A stretch of 64,000 nt of DNA from Melitaea cinxia (GCF_905220565.1 NC_059422.1:5302001-5366000); one strand, 5' to 3'; counted from the stretch's first letter, positions 23,254 to 32,622 are shown. Notes: generated by a model not told the origin, from the letters alone. Numbers and translations are program-made.

Positions 23254-23705
23254 CCGACTTCGAAAAGGGAGGAGGTTACTAAATTCATAATATTATTCAT
23301 AAAATTTATATTATTAATTCGATTTTATGTATGATCGGGGATAACTTCGTCGTTTAGGAATCGATTTTAATATTTCTTTATTGTTGGAAAGGAGATATCC
23401 TAAGTGTGGTACCAACTACCATGATAAGGAAACCAGGATCCCAGAGAAATCGAAGGAAACCCTCGAAAATCCGCATAACTTTTTACTGGGTGTAACGATT
23501 TTGATGATTTTTAATTTAATCGAAAGCCGATATTTATCATGTGGTCACATTTAAATTTCATCGAGATACGAGTATGTTTACAACATTTGGAGTAATCTTT
23601 GACAACGCGTATTTACTAGACTATTTTTTCGTCTACCTACGTTGTATTACTTGTCGATGTAATTGAAGTCGGTTTTTTTTTTCGTTTGCCAGCAAACACA
23701 ATTAC
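23254..23705 (+). repeat. Family C repeat, full-length type with both inverted ends
   Basis: Opens with AACCGACTTCgaaaaggga and ggaggttact, passes gggataacttcgtcgtttag, ccaactaccatgataaggaa, ccagagaaatcgaaggaaac, gtggtcacatttaaatttca, acaacgcgtatttac and acttgtcgatgtaattGAAGTCGGTT, and closes with a cgtttgccagcaaac hairpin. AACCGACTTC and GAAGTCGGTT are exact inverted complements. I use this copy as the local reference for the family. Confidence 0.8.
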
Positions 23706-23876
23706 TATTTAGTTGTTAGTTGTGCGTCTATACACAGTATGTATGTCTCAAATAAATATAGTTTCATTTCATTTGAAAAAAAATTGCGTACGTGCAAAGT
23801 ACACATGACGTCAGAAGTGAAACTTCTTTGACAAACTAATTAAAAACAAAACTAATTTTAAAAAAAAAAACAAAAA

Positions 23877-23952
23877 GCCAACGTCACGTGGTTTTCCCAG
23901 ACGGCCACCCATCCAAATACAAGTTGCCGCGTCCCACGTTCTCTTAAAATAA
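23877..23952 (-). pseudogene. 5S rRNA-derived fragment
   Basis: gttttcccagacggccaccc, then atccaaatacaagttgccgc and gtcccacgttctcttaa, is the reverse complement of the 3' part of 5S rRNA (box C region; 5S has gggtgaccgcctggga and gtacttggatg). About 60 bases align with several changes. The 5' half is absent, so it is not a working gene. Confidence 0.65.
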
Positions 23953-24045
23953 TTTTAACCCTCATGCGCTTCAAGAAGTATCACTTCAAAAAAAAAATAT
24001 GGCGACATGTGCTTCGTTATATCAGCTAGAAGGCTACACATACAA

Positions 24046-24155
24046 TTACGATTCAGTCTGTGACATCCCACTGATGGGCACAGACCCTTTCTCCATGTAG
24101 GGGCAAGGATCGGAGCTCAATCAACCACGGTGCTCTACTGCAGGTTGGTGAATAG
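24046..24155 (-). repeat. SINE 3' tail fragment
   Basis: cagtctgtgacatcccactg, atgggcacagaccctttctc, catgtaggggcaaggat and caaccacggtgctc are the reverse complement of the SINE tail seen at 19740-19800. Confidence 0.7.
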
Positions 24156-24162
24156 ACTATAC

Positions 24163-24366
24163 ATTTTTTAATATCATATCAAAAATCGACCTTACGCTTA
24201 CCGACGACCGACGTTTAGACCGAATATAAAATAATCATCAAAAATTTCGATCTAGGGAGTACATCGTTCCATAGCTTAATTGGCTAGAGCACCGACACGG
24301 TCAGTCGGAGATGCAGGTTCGATCCCCGCTGGAGCGGTCGATATTTGATATGATATTAAAAAATGT
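24163..24366 (+). mobile_element. Short element with 30-bp inverted repeats enclosing a tRNA-like sequence
   Basis: cattttttaatatcatatca, with the next 10 bases to 24193, is the inverse of the block at about 24337-24366 that ends gatatgatattaaaaaatg. The arms differ by about two positions over 30 bp. Between them lies the tRNA-like cloverleaf at 24266-24336. It could be a MITE that captured a tRNA-derived SINE head, or a genuine tRNA-headed family with foldback ends. A partner copy is at 30640-30745. Confidence 0.65.
24266..24336 (+). other. tRNA-like sequence inside the inverted-repeat element
   Basis: A cloverleaf can be drawn. The acceptor stem is GTTCCA (24266-24271) with TGGAGC (24330-24335). 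The D arm starts agcttaattggctagagc. The anticodon stem is CCGAC/GTCGG with a 7-base loop, and the T arm contains ggttcgatccc (box B consensus). Position 33 is C rather than T, the T stem has a mismatch and there is no independent context, so it is a pol III promoter-like tRNA relic rather than a tRNA gene. Confidence 0.55.
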
Positions 24367-24892
24367 TTAGAATTTCCTAATGTTTGAGTAACACAAAAAT
24401 AAAATCATACAAATTAAGAATACGCTATATTTAATTGAATATTTGAGAGAGACTAAGATTTGAGTGAAACGACAGGCGCATTTTAGTAAACAACATTATG
24501 AATATTAATACAAGAAAATAATAATTCCGTTGTAAATTTCGATCTTACGACTCCGTGATTTTAATACGCTTTAATTGGATTCCCGACGGTACAAATGATT
24601 GTGAAAATTTAAAGGTAGATGGGTATATTTCGAACCTAAATATTTTATGTAAATTCTACTGGTTATCTTGGTTGTAACTTGCTCAAATTGTAGAGTGGTT
24701 GTGATATGTCTACAATTGTATAAATTAACAGGTTTTTTTACACAAAAGAGTCCATTTATTACGTGTGGCTAGAAACGGGGGGAGAACCGGAAAAACGACG
24801 AAATACGAAATATCAAAGGTGGAGGGAGGGCTATATTGAGATATCACGTTTATTATTGTTTTTTTTTTATAATTTAAACATATTATGACTTC
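24367..24892. other. AT-rich DNA left of the 4.2-kb transposon
   Basis: The first 60 bases (cctaatgtttgagtaacaca and aaaataaaatcatac) recur at 30698-30740 next to the second tRNA-like copy. Otherwise nothing recognised. Confidence 0.4.
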
Positions 24893-24896
24893 ATAT

Positions 24897-24922
24897 CGCC
24901 TCTTTGCTTCAGTAACGTGATA
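24897..24922 (+). repeat. Left terminal inverted repeat of the 4.2-kb transposon
   Basis: CGCCTCTTTGCTTCAGTAAC, then GTG. It matches the inverse of 29086-29108 with one substitution; similarity fades beyond 26 bp. Confidence 0.9.
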
Positions 24923-25009
24923 AGTCGGAATTTTCAATTTTTTTTTTTATTTGATATTTGAAACCGCCGTGACCGATTTTATTTTTCCAAAAAACGTGGT
25001 ATATTTTGG

Positions 25010-25205
25010 GTGTATAATGGCGAATTTATGAGAGAAAGAGACAGTGTGACTGTGTCAGATCGCGATATCACGTTGTCTCTTTCTATGCAAAGATTTGTTT
25101 CTACAATGAAACAAAACAGTTGTCACTGCGCAAGTGTAGTGGAAGGTGCTCTCAAATTTCAGCGAAAACGTGACATTACGACGATATCGCTGTTTGGTTG
25201 CAAAG
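25010..25205 (+). promoter_or_regulatory. Probable non-coding leader exon of the transposase gene
   Basis: Follows a TATA-like tatattttgg at about 25000. An open frame with ATG at 25028 runs to a good splice donor (caaag|gtatgt at 25205/25206). Joining it to the next acceptor (ttttccag|atgg at 25527/25528) puts that frame out of phase and stops after five codons. It is therefore better read as a 5' leader with an upstream ORF than as the protein N-terminus. Intron 1 would be 322 bp. Confidence 0.45.
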
Positions 25206-25527
25206 GTATGTTTTAATTCAATAATATTATTTTTTATTTTAATGTGATATTGTGGGTTAACACAGTGTTGTTGAAAAAAATGTGTGATGTGTTAAGTGTT
25301 ATAAATTCTCATGTTACACTGTTGCTGAAAGAATGAGAATTTTGCTTTGTGTTATCTTATGATATAACATTGTAGATGATGAAACTTTTTCTGATACAAA
25401 AATAAAATTATAGTTATCTGTTGATGTTCCGCTATGGAACAAAAAAATAATAATTTGACCAGTAATATTCAGAAATATTGCTTTGTTAATGCTAAAACAA
25501 AGTAACTAATTCTACTTATTTTTCCAG

Positions 25528-28053
25528 ATGGAATCGCGATGTAAAAGACTTGTTAATCTTGCATTGACAACAGAACAATCAAATATTCCTGTTGCAGGCA
25601 TAAGTGCAGGTATCTATTTGTGAATTGAACCATTATAAAACTACTTAGTAGGAAAACTCCTCCGCCACCGCATGGCTGAGTTAAATACCTATCTACTTCT
25701 ACTTTTTTTAACGCGTAGTAGGTACTCGTACAATTAACTACTCCCGCGCGCGTTTAATGTAGGCACTAAGTTTGGATTATATTTTTTCTGTCGTATTAAA
25801 ATTAAATATTTAAACGTTTTTTTAGATGAGGACACAACGTTAAGCTTAGGGGATGCAAGGTCAAATACAGAGGAAACAAAGTTAAATGTGGATGATGCAG
25901 CAAAAAATCGTCATCGTTGTGATTCTACGAGCAGCAGTGGTAGTTCTTCGAGTGACTCATCATCATCATCGAGTAGCTCAACAAATACATTTTTTTATGA
26001 AGGTACCTAAATTTCATCGGTGTTTTCAATTTTTATAGTAATTTACCGAATTATATTTACATTCAAACCGTAATTCATTTTGTATACAGATAGTGACGAT
26101 TCAGTTAAAGACCCAAACTACGAAGTTGTGGAGCCTCGACGTCTTAATCAAAGTTCTTCAGATTCTGATGAAGAAGTTGGTAATGTTAACAAAAGACACC
26201 ACGATGGTGTTTTACAAGAAATTGTTATTCGTGCACCTACAGAAGAACACGAACTGATTATTAACAGGCTTGTACAAAACGCCGATGCAGGCCCGATTGT
26301 ACATGAACCGTCAGCTGTTGAAAATATTAACCCCACTGAACAAAACTCACAAAATCCAGATTGTAGCCCAAACAAAAAAGGAAAAAAAAGGCGAAGACTT
26401 GAAGGTAGCTGGAAGAAAAATATAGCGAAGAGGCTGAGAAATAGCGGTAAGTCTTATCAGTCAGTAAAAACAAAAAAAATTATTCCAGAACGGAAATTGA
26501 GACCGCCTTGCAGGGAAAACTGTTTATTCAAATGTTGTTCAAGTATTACAGATGACCAGCGTCAACTACTTTTAAAAGAATTTTGGAATTTGGGCGATAT
26601 TGAAAAACAGTGGTCGTTTATTGCAAATAATGTCGAAACAGTCATCCCAAAACATCGATATGTTAAGATAGATTCAGATGGAAATGTGGCACCAACTCGC
26701 CAAAATAATAACGCTTTCTTTTTCACCGTTTCCGGAAAAAAGATAAGAGTATGTAAATTATATTTCAAAAACACTTTAGCAATAAATAACCGACCAATAG
26801 AGACGACTTTAAGAAAGAAAAATAAAGAATGCAACATTTCTTCAATGAAAGATGAGCGGGGACATCATTCAAATAGATATAAAGTTGATGAAAATATAAA
26901 GAATGATGTAAAAAAATTTATAGACGCAATACCGAAAATCGAATCACATTATATAAGGGCCAACTCAAAACGACATTATATCGATGGCAGCAAAGCCATT
27001 ACCGATCTTCATAGAGACTATGTTGCAGAATGTAAGTCGAAAAATGTACCTTTCGCCAATTACTTAATGTTTTACCGTATATTTACGCACGATTACAACA
27101 TATCGTTCTTTGTTGCTAAAAAAGATTTATGTGATGTGTGTGAAGCTTACAAAAATAGCACTGATGAAGAGAAAGAACGAAAAGGAAACTACGAAATGCA
27201 TCAAAATGAAAAAGTTCTGTCACGTGCAGAGAAGGAGAACGATAAAAAGAATGGTGAAATTCTCGTTGCTGTGTACGACCTCCAAGCAGTTTTTCAGTGT
27301 CCTAAAGGGGACATTTCTGTCTTCTATTACAAGTTGAAATTGAATGTATTTAATTTAACTATATACAACGTTCAGAGTAACAGTGTTGAAAGCTATATTT
27401 GGGATGAGTCAAACGCTCACAGAGGTGTAAACGAAATCGGTACTTGCGTTTACAAATTCCTCGTCAAAATTTCAGAATCAGTCGAAAATCTAGATATTGT
27501 ATTCTATTCGGATAATTGTGGGGGTCAACAAAAAAATAAATTTATGATCTGCATGTATTTATACGCAGTAAAGACAGTACCTAATCTTAATTCAGTCAGT
27601 CATAAATATTTAATAAAAGGACATACCCAGAATGAGGGCGATTCCGCCCATTCCCAGATTGAGAGAGAAATTAAGCGGCAATTACGATCTGGACCCATGT
27701 ATACACCAGATGCATTTATTGGTGCCATAAAGGCTGCCCGGAAGAAAAGTGAGCCCATCCATGTGAATGAAATGTGCTTCGCAGATTTCTATGATTGGAA
27801 AAACTTAACTAATCAAATGAACTATTCGTTGCTAAAAGACGAAAATAATGATTCAGTCAAACTATCAGGTTTAAAGGTGATTCGAGTTCAAAAAAGCGAT
27901 CCTGAAGCTATACTTTTTAAAGATTCATATGCTGATAAACAATATAAAAAAGCTATTGTTATAAAAAAGAAAAGGAACGTCACTTCAAATTTGGAATTAA
28001 AAAATGTATACAACCAAAAACCTGGGATATCTGATAAAAAAAAGCAGACCTAA
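25528..28053 (+). CDS. Transposase-like protein with DDD-type core, three coding exons, 3' frameshift
   Basis: Coding exons by splice consensus and phase: 25528-25609 (ATG right after the acceptor), 25826-26002 and 26090-28053. Both introns are phase 1 (donors g|gtatct and g|gtacct; acceptors tttttag and tgtatacag), giving about 740 residues. The N-terminus is acidic with a serine run (about residues 63-80), followed by a basic stretch and CRENCLFKCC (from Cys227). DLCDVC (Cys434/Cys437) looks like a zinc knuckle. Candidate catalytic acids are D483 in YDLQ, D561 in YSDNCGGQQKN and D604 (or E602) in HTQNEGDSAHS. I recognise the last two motifs from a large arthropod family of transposon-derived uncharacterised proteins. 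The reading frame is open except near its end: the A8 run at 28036-28043 appears one base short. The alternative frame stays open for 23 codons to a stop at 28113-28115, ending in FYECL, which resembles the family C-terminus. The coding sequence is otherwise undamaged, so the copy is young. Confidence 0.8.
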
Positions 28054-28124
28054 TGGATTTGGTTGAGAAAAATCTTATCCCCAGATACCAAAGGCCATTT
28101 TATGAATGTCTGTAACTTTTTTGT

Positions 28125-28410
28125 ATATATATAACTAGGTTAACAAACAAGCGTATGGCTTGCCTGATGGTAAGCGATTACCGTAGCCTATAGACGCCTG
28201 CAACACCAGAAGCATTGCAAGCGCGTTGCCGACCCTATCCCAAATTCCTCCCAGGAGCTCTGGTCACCTTACTCATCACCAGGAATAAAACACTGCTTAA
28301 AAACAGTATTATTTAACTGTGATCTTCTATAAGGTCGAGGTACTTCTCCAGTCGGGCTGCTCCATATTTTGAGCAGGAAATATCCTGCTGTGCCCTACCT
28401 CAACTGAATT
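28125..28410 (+). repeat. Family B reference copy, inserted in the 3' part of the 4.2-kb transposon
   Basis: Longest family B copy here. Blocks in order: ggttaacaaacaagcgtatg, gatggtaagcgattaccgta, gcctatagacgcctgcaaca, ccagaagcattgcaagcgcg, ccaggagctctggtcacctt, caggaataaaacactgctt, cagtattatttaactgtgat, cttctataaggtcgaggtac, cagtcgggctgctccatatt and gcaggaaatatcctgctgtg. It ends near ccctacctcaactga. It lies within a few bases of the alternative transposase stop (28115), in the untranslated region. Confidence 0.8.
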
Positions 28411-28732
28411 TTTGAGAATAGCGGGTTTTTTTAAAAATAGACTGATTTTATTAATTACGCCAAAATCGAAAGTAAGACTGTTGTACATAATTTAAGATAA
28501 AGTGATCATTGTAACTGATTGAGACTGCTTTAATGTAAAGTTGTGATTTTATGTTGGTTAAGTTAGCTGTACTGAGTTTATACTCTAAGTGCCATATTAT
28601 TATTAAATTAATAGTTTATTTATTTTTGTTTGAAAATTTTATATTCTTGTTTTGTCTAAGACAATTTAGATATAAATGATTAATTCTTCTAATTGTATTT
28701 TTATAGGTGTATTTTGCAATCGCAGTGTTTCC

Positions 28733-28738
28733 AATAAA
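28733..28738 (+). terminator. Polyadenylation signal candidate for the transposase gene
   Basis: AATAAA 680 bp beyond the stop codon, followed by a T-rich stretch (aaagtttttatttcaac). The distance is inflated by the family B insertion. Confidence 0.4.
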
Positions 28739-29085
28739 TATTGGTACTGAAATCTAAAAGTTTTTATTTCAACAATGTTTTTTCATTATATAACTCAGTT
28801 TAATAACCAAAGTAATATCATCAAAATCGTGACATTTTCGTTTGTAACACTTATCTTACTGTATATTTGCAAGAACAATGTGACATGTTTTCCCCTTTTT
28901 CTCAAATAAAGCCAATTTCTTACTAAACTTCTAAATTATCAGTATTTTGATAATTTTTCACATAGTATATTTGTTATAATTTACAATACATTGTAGATTT
29001 ACAGTAAAAAAATATTTTGTTTCGACGCAATTATTTTTTGAAAGTTGAAAAACGCTCTCCTCTAAAATTTCATTTTTCAAGATAA

Positions 29086-29108
29086 CACGTTATTGAAGCA
29101 AAGAGGCG
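29086..29108 (-). repeat. Right terminal inverted repeat of the 4.2-kb transposon
   Basis: On the plus strand, cacgttattgaagcaaagag and then gcg: the inverse of the left end with one mismatch. Confidence 0.9.
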
Positions 29109-29226
29109 ATATAAGAAATTTTGAATTTAGTTTGCACAAATAATACACGTAATTTTATATTAATGAGTGGTGGGGCGGACTAAAATCTTACCAAATATCA
29201 TCAGGGTTAAAAGGTTGTAGTGTTGT

Positions 29227-29282
29227 ATCAGTAATATGATTCCATATTACTGATATCGAATGGGGCGAGGAGACCCCATTCG
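29227..29282. repeat. Two adjacent perfect hairpins
   Basis: ATCAGTAATATG (29227-29238) pairs with CATATTACTGAT (29243-29254) across a 4-base loop. Two bases later, CGAATGGGG (29257-29265) pairs with CCCCATTCG (29274-29282) across 8 bases. Both stems are perfect. The pair stands at the left of a less AT-rich block (29255-29680) holding a broken coding remnant. Confidence 0.8.
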
Positions 29283-29434
29283 CGCGGGCATGCACAATAC
29301 TCTCAAAACTCTGTGGAGAAGGCCAAGACAGTGGCCCGTGAAAAGTTAGTGTGGATGCCAATCAAACAAATTACTATGGATGCCTAATAGCATCAGAAAG
29401 GCACGAGATCATAGTATACGAAGACAGGGGGGGA

Positions 29435-29660
29435 AGATCTGAGTTTCCTGAATGCAGAAATTAAGCCATCGTCCCCAGTTGAGAGGCCGGTTCTCAGTGA
29501 GCCGCCACTGAGTGAATCCGAACGCCTACAACTGAAAATAGCAGCACAGAGATCACACACCACTTCCGTGATCAATAACAGTGAGCGGACTTTCAATACC
29601 CGCTTGGTGGCACTGCAAAATTCCATCCACAGATTGGTGTCTCCAATAAAGGCGACGTGA
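29435..29660 (+). pseudogene. Unidentified coding remnant
   Basis: From gatctgagtttcctgaatgc to a tga at 29658-29660 the plus frame is open for about 75 codons and reads as ordinary protein (peptides such as SSPVERPVLSEPPLSES and LVALQNSIHRLVSP). It has no start codon and stops lie just upstream, so it is a fragment. A retroelement ORF1 tail is possible. I cannot name the family. The minus-strand frame over the same bases is its shadow. Confidence 0.35.
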
Positions 29661-29721
29661 CATAATGCATTTTGTAAATTATCATTTGAATATTTGGCAA
29701 AACGTAATCTATTCAAAATAA

Positions 29722-29790
29722 AACGTTATATTAGACTTCTAACCTTCTTCTACTTGGAGAAAGAGGCCTAGCAGTGGGATGTACTGTTTT
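29722..29790 (+). repeat. SINE tail fragment
   Basis: taaccttcttctacttggag, then aaagaggcctagcagtggga and tgtactg: the 3' end of the tRNA-headed SINE, as at 19780. Confidence 0.6.
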
Positions 29791-30367
29791 ATTTGTACCT
29801 TATTTATTATTCATCAAGACTCATCTACAAGGAAGTTACCAAAAAAAATACTATGACAAGGGTCCGCTGGCTACCAATATTCCTCTGTTGTTAATATATT
29901 AATTTAGATTCATACCAAAATCTCTGGCGTGTTGTTTTTTCGTGAATAAAAAATCTTTATGAAAATCGAGTTATTATTTAAATAACCCAAACTAATATCA
30001 AGAACTAAGACGCGTGTACGGCTTGTTTTAAAATGTTAGAAATTTCGTAATTGCAAAATTAACTTCTTTAATGTTAATTTAACGCGTCGTAGTGACAGAC
30101 GGACATACTGACATCCGTCGCAGTGATCTACGGCCGGTCACTATTCATAACAGTTTAAGAATTATAAAGGTGGTTCATAATGGTCAGTAAAAGGGTATTA
30201 ACATTAAAAACATATGTATATATAGGATATGCATAAAAGTATTTCACGAACATTACACTTTAGAATTCCTTAAGTTAAGCTTGATAAATTTATTTAGTTA
30301 TCAAAAAAAAAGACTTGCCAAGATTTAAAAAAAATACGACAAAATTCTAGTGAGACTTATTTTGTTG
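29791..30367. other. AT-rich intergenic DNA
   Basis: Nothing recognised. Confidence 0.4.
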
Positions 30368-30500
30368 AGGTGGAGTACAACAGGAATATTCTATTTATAA
30401 TCTGGAGCAGCCCAACTGAGGAAGTAACTCATACTTACAGAAGATTAGACTAAATAATAGTGCTCTCAAATAATGTTTTGTTCCTTTGCTTGAAATACTC
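30368..30500 (-). repeat. Family B fragment, minus orientation
   Basis: taatctggagcagcccaact, gaggaagtaactcatactta, cagaagattagactaaataa and ttttgttcctttgc are the reverse complement of the family B 3' half. Confidence 0.6.
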
Positions 30501-30639
30501 CTATTCCTACAGATGTTTACCTATATGTGTGATGTATCCTTTTGTCATTAGTCGGATCCGTTTCCTTATTTGCTGCCTCTAAAGGAAAAAATTGCACTGG
30601 TTCAAAAATGTACCTAATATTTTTCTAAACATATTTGAA

Positions 30640-30745
30640 TATTATATCAAAATTTGACCGCTCCAGCGGGGTTCGAACCCGCGTCTCCGACACGGTCAGT
30701 CCTAATGTGTGGGTAACACAAAAATAAAATCGTAGATATTAATAT
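30640..30745 (-). repeat. Second copy of the tRNA-like element (partial, rearranged)
   Basis: tattatatcaaaatttgacc, then gctccagcggggttcgaacc, cgcgtctccgacacggtcag and t is the minus-strand version of the T arm and anticodon arm at 24291-24366, including the inner end of the inverted repeat. It is followed directly by cctaatgtgtgggtaacaca and aaaataaaatcg, which in the first copy lies outside the other arm (24378 onward). Confidence 0.7.
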
Positions 30746-31022
30746 TTTTCTAGTGAGATTCAGCAGTTATTCTAAACGCGCCCTAATTTCACAAATAGCA
30801 GCGGAAGGCGCGACAGACAGCGCGGCACATCTGCGATTTATATTAATGTTTACTCGGAACTTCGGAATTTACGGAATAACGTTAATTTTAATATATTCGA
30901 TCGCTAATATCTTTAGGATGATATAATAAATGTCTTAGATATATCTTCTTTATTTTATTTACATAAACGTTACAGAGCCATAATTCGCAACACACTAATA
31001 AAATATTAGAATGTTAATTGTT
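30746..31022. other. AT-rich DNA with a GC-richer patch
   Basis: 30770-30835 (cgcgccctaatttcac, agcggaaggcgcgacagaca, gcgcggcacatctgcg) stands out in composition. No family recognised. Confidence 0.35.
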
Positions 31023-31290
31023 TTAACCGACTTCCAAAAAAGGAGGAAGTTCATTCGACTGTATTTTTTTTGTGTATGTTATCTCAGAACATTATACTGG
31101 ATGGATCGATTTGGATGGTTCTTTTTTTAATCGAAATGTGGTGCTTGTCATGTGGTCCCATTTAAATTTAATCGAGATCTGGCGAATAGTTCTTGTACGA
31201 TTTCTAATAAAGCGTATTTACCTGACAATTTTTTCGTCTACCTACGTTGCATTTCTGTTTGATGTAATTGAAGTCGATTTTTATTTCTAT
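31023..31290 (+). repeat. Family C repeat
   Basis: AACCGACTTCcaaaaaaggagg, then attcgactgtatttttttt, actggatggatcgatttgga, catgtggtcccatttaaatt, cgagatctggcg, attttttcgtctacctacgt and gatgtaattgaagtcg. Both inverted ends are present. Confidence 0.75.
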
Positions 31291-31963
31291 CAGGTGTGTA
31301 TGATAGCAACCGAAACGAACAACTTATAATGCTCCTCGAGGCATGGTGTGTCCACAAGGACAAACAATCTATTGGAAAGAAAATTTTGTACAAATACAAG
31401 CGAAAATCCAAGCAGCAACCGTCGGTGTGTGAGCGTCCACACGGTGCACGCATCACTACACCAGGGCGATATTTTAAGTAATTTAATTTTTTTTGAACAA
31501 AGTAGGTAAAGTTAGTTCGTCCATTCATGCCTCCATTCATTGAGTAAATAATTATGTCTGGGCTATTTTAACATTTCTAGCTGTCTGGTTCGTGTCTAGC
31601 TTCAAAATGTCCTAAATTATTTTAATTGCTTTATGTCTAGCTTCAGAGAAGATACGTCAAATCATATTAACATCAAAATGATAGCTTACATAATCATTGG
31701 TCATCCCTTTTGGTCCAATCGACATGACTTATAAAGAAACACATATTTTTGGCGCAAACTCGAAAAAAGTTGTTTTTGTGTGTTTTTTGATTTTGTTGAT
31801 CGAAATTTAAACTTATCAGACTGATTGAGATTTCTAACAGCTATTTATTTAATTTATGCTAATTTGCTGATTTGATAACTCTTATATCAGCGTATAATAT
31901 AATAATTAGCAAATATTTGTTAATAAAAATCTTAGTTGAGATTATATTTTAAAAACCCGCAAA
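31291..31963. other. Intergenic DNA with an unassigned open frame
   Basis: 31296-31481 (+) and 31238-31540 (-) are open but unassigned; the plus frame contains the tail of family C. No other structure found. Confidence 0.35.
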
Positions 31964-32270
31964 TATTGTTTTGCCATATATGTTATTAACCCCCTTAATC
32001 ACCCTTATAACTTAGCTGTATGAAAAATAGATATTGGCCGATTCTCGGACCTACCCGATATGCACACAAAATTTCATAAAAAACAGTACAGCCGTTTCGG
32101 AGGAATATTGTACCTTACATTGTGACACGAGAATTTTATATTGTTTTGCCATATATATTATTAACCCCTTCATCTCCCCCTCTTACAACTTAGGGTTATG
32201 ACAAATAGATGTTGGCCGATGGCAGGCCTACCCGATAATTTTATATATAAAATAACGTCCAATGAATAGT
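31964..32270 (+). repeat. Tandem duplication, about 175-bp period, Helitron-derived
   Basis: tattgttttgccatatat starts at 31964 and again at 32139. Each is followed by (t)gttattaacccc, ctc/aatcacccttaca-type, aacttag, atagatattggccgatt and acctacccgata. About 1.75 copies. The unit resembles the 'ctcgtgtcacggtgtttg' Helitron family (also at 14310 and 37550). Confidence 0.7.
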
Positions 32271-32526
32271 TCTTGAACTAAAACGTTTAGTACCATTAGT
32301 ACGCGGTGTTAGAAACCTCACAACAATTTATCGTTATGTAGTAATAACGAACGATTCATGTCTGCATTTAGCGGTAGGGCATCTAATTAAGAGTCAAATT
32401 TAATTAACTTATAATAATGGTAAGCTGAATTTCTTGTCAGAACTTATTATACTTTAGGAGTTATCTTATTAGCATACGACACATAAATATCAATACGAAC
32501 ATCGTGACATGGCAGCATATAATTAA

Positions 32527-32620
32527 CTAACTGTGCCCCGCGGTTTCACTCGCGTTAATTTGAGAAAAAATAGCCTACAAAATTCTCGGTAAATGGGCTA
32601 TGCAACACAAATAGTAGTTT
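32527..32620 (-). repeat. Helitron-like 3' end, degraded
   Basis: actaactgtgccccgcggtt, then tcactcgcgttaatttgaga and aaaaatagcctac is the inverted 3' end type. CTAG is changed to CTAA. Confidence 0.5.
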
Positions 32621-32622
32621 AT

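Larger units (their letters stand above)
24893..29112 (+). mobile_element. Complete-looking 4.2-kb DNA transposon (Sola-like?) with TIRs and ATAT duplication
   Basis: The left end at 24897 reads CGCCTCTTTGCTTCA, then a G/A change, TAACGTG and more divergent sequence. The right end, ending at 29108, is its reverse complement through the same 23 positions with one mismatch. Both sides are flanked by ATAT (24893-24896 and 29109-29112), so a 4-bp target duplication fits, although ATAT is self-complementary and could instead belong to the ends. The body is 4212 bp and contains one spliced transposase-like gene, a family B insertion in its 3' part (28125-28410), AATAAA at 28733-28738 and a second AATAAA at 28905-28910. 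A 4-bp duplication and DDD-type motifs suggest the Sola group, but I could not verify this. Confidence 0.85.

Noticed and set aside
24266..24336. tRNA gene
   Set aside because: Position 33 is C, the T stem is imperfect, and it lies inside a short inverted-repeat element with a second rearranged copy at 30.7 kb. It is a tRNA-derived repeat head.
25010..25216. N-terminal exon of the transposase protein
   Set aside because: Splicing to the next acceptor puts it out of frame with an early stop, so it is treated as leader with an upstream ORF.
26080..26089. Transposase start at 26080
   Set aside because: The codon there is TTG inside the intron; the acceptor tgtatacag ends at 26089 and two upstream exons join in phase from an ATG at 25528.
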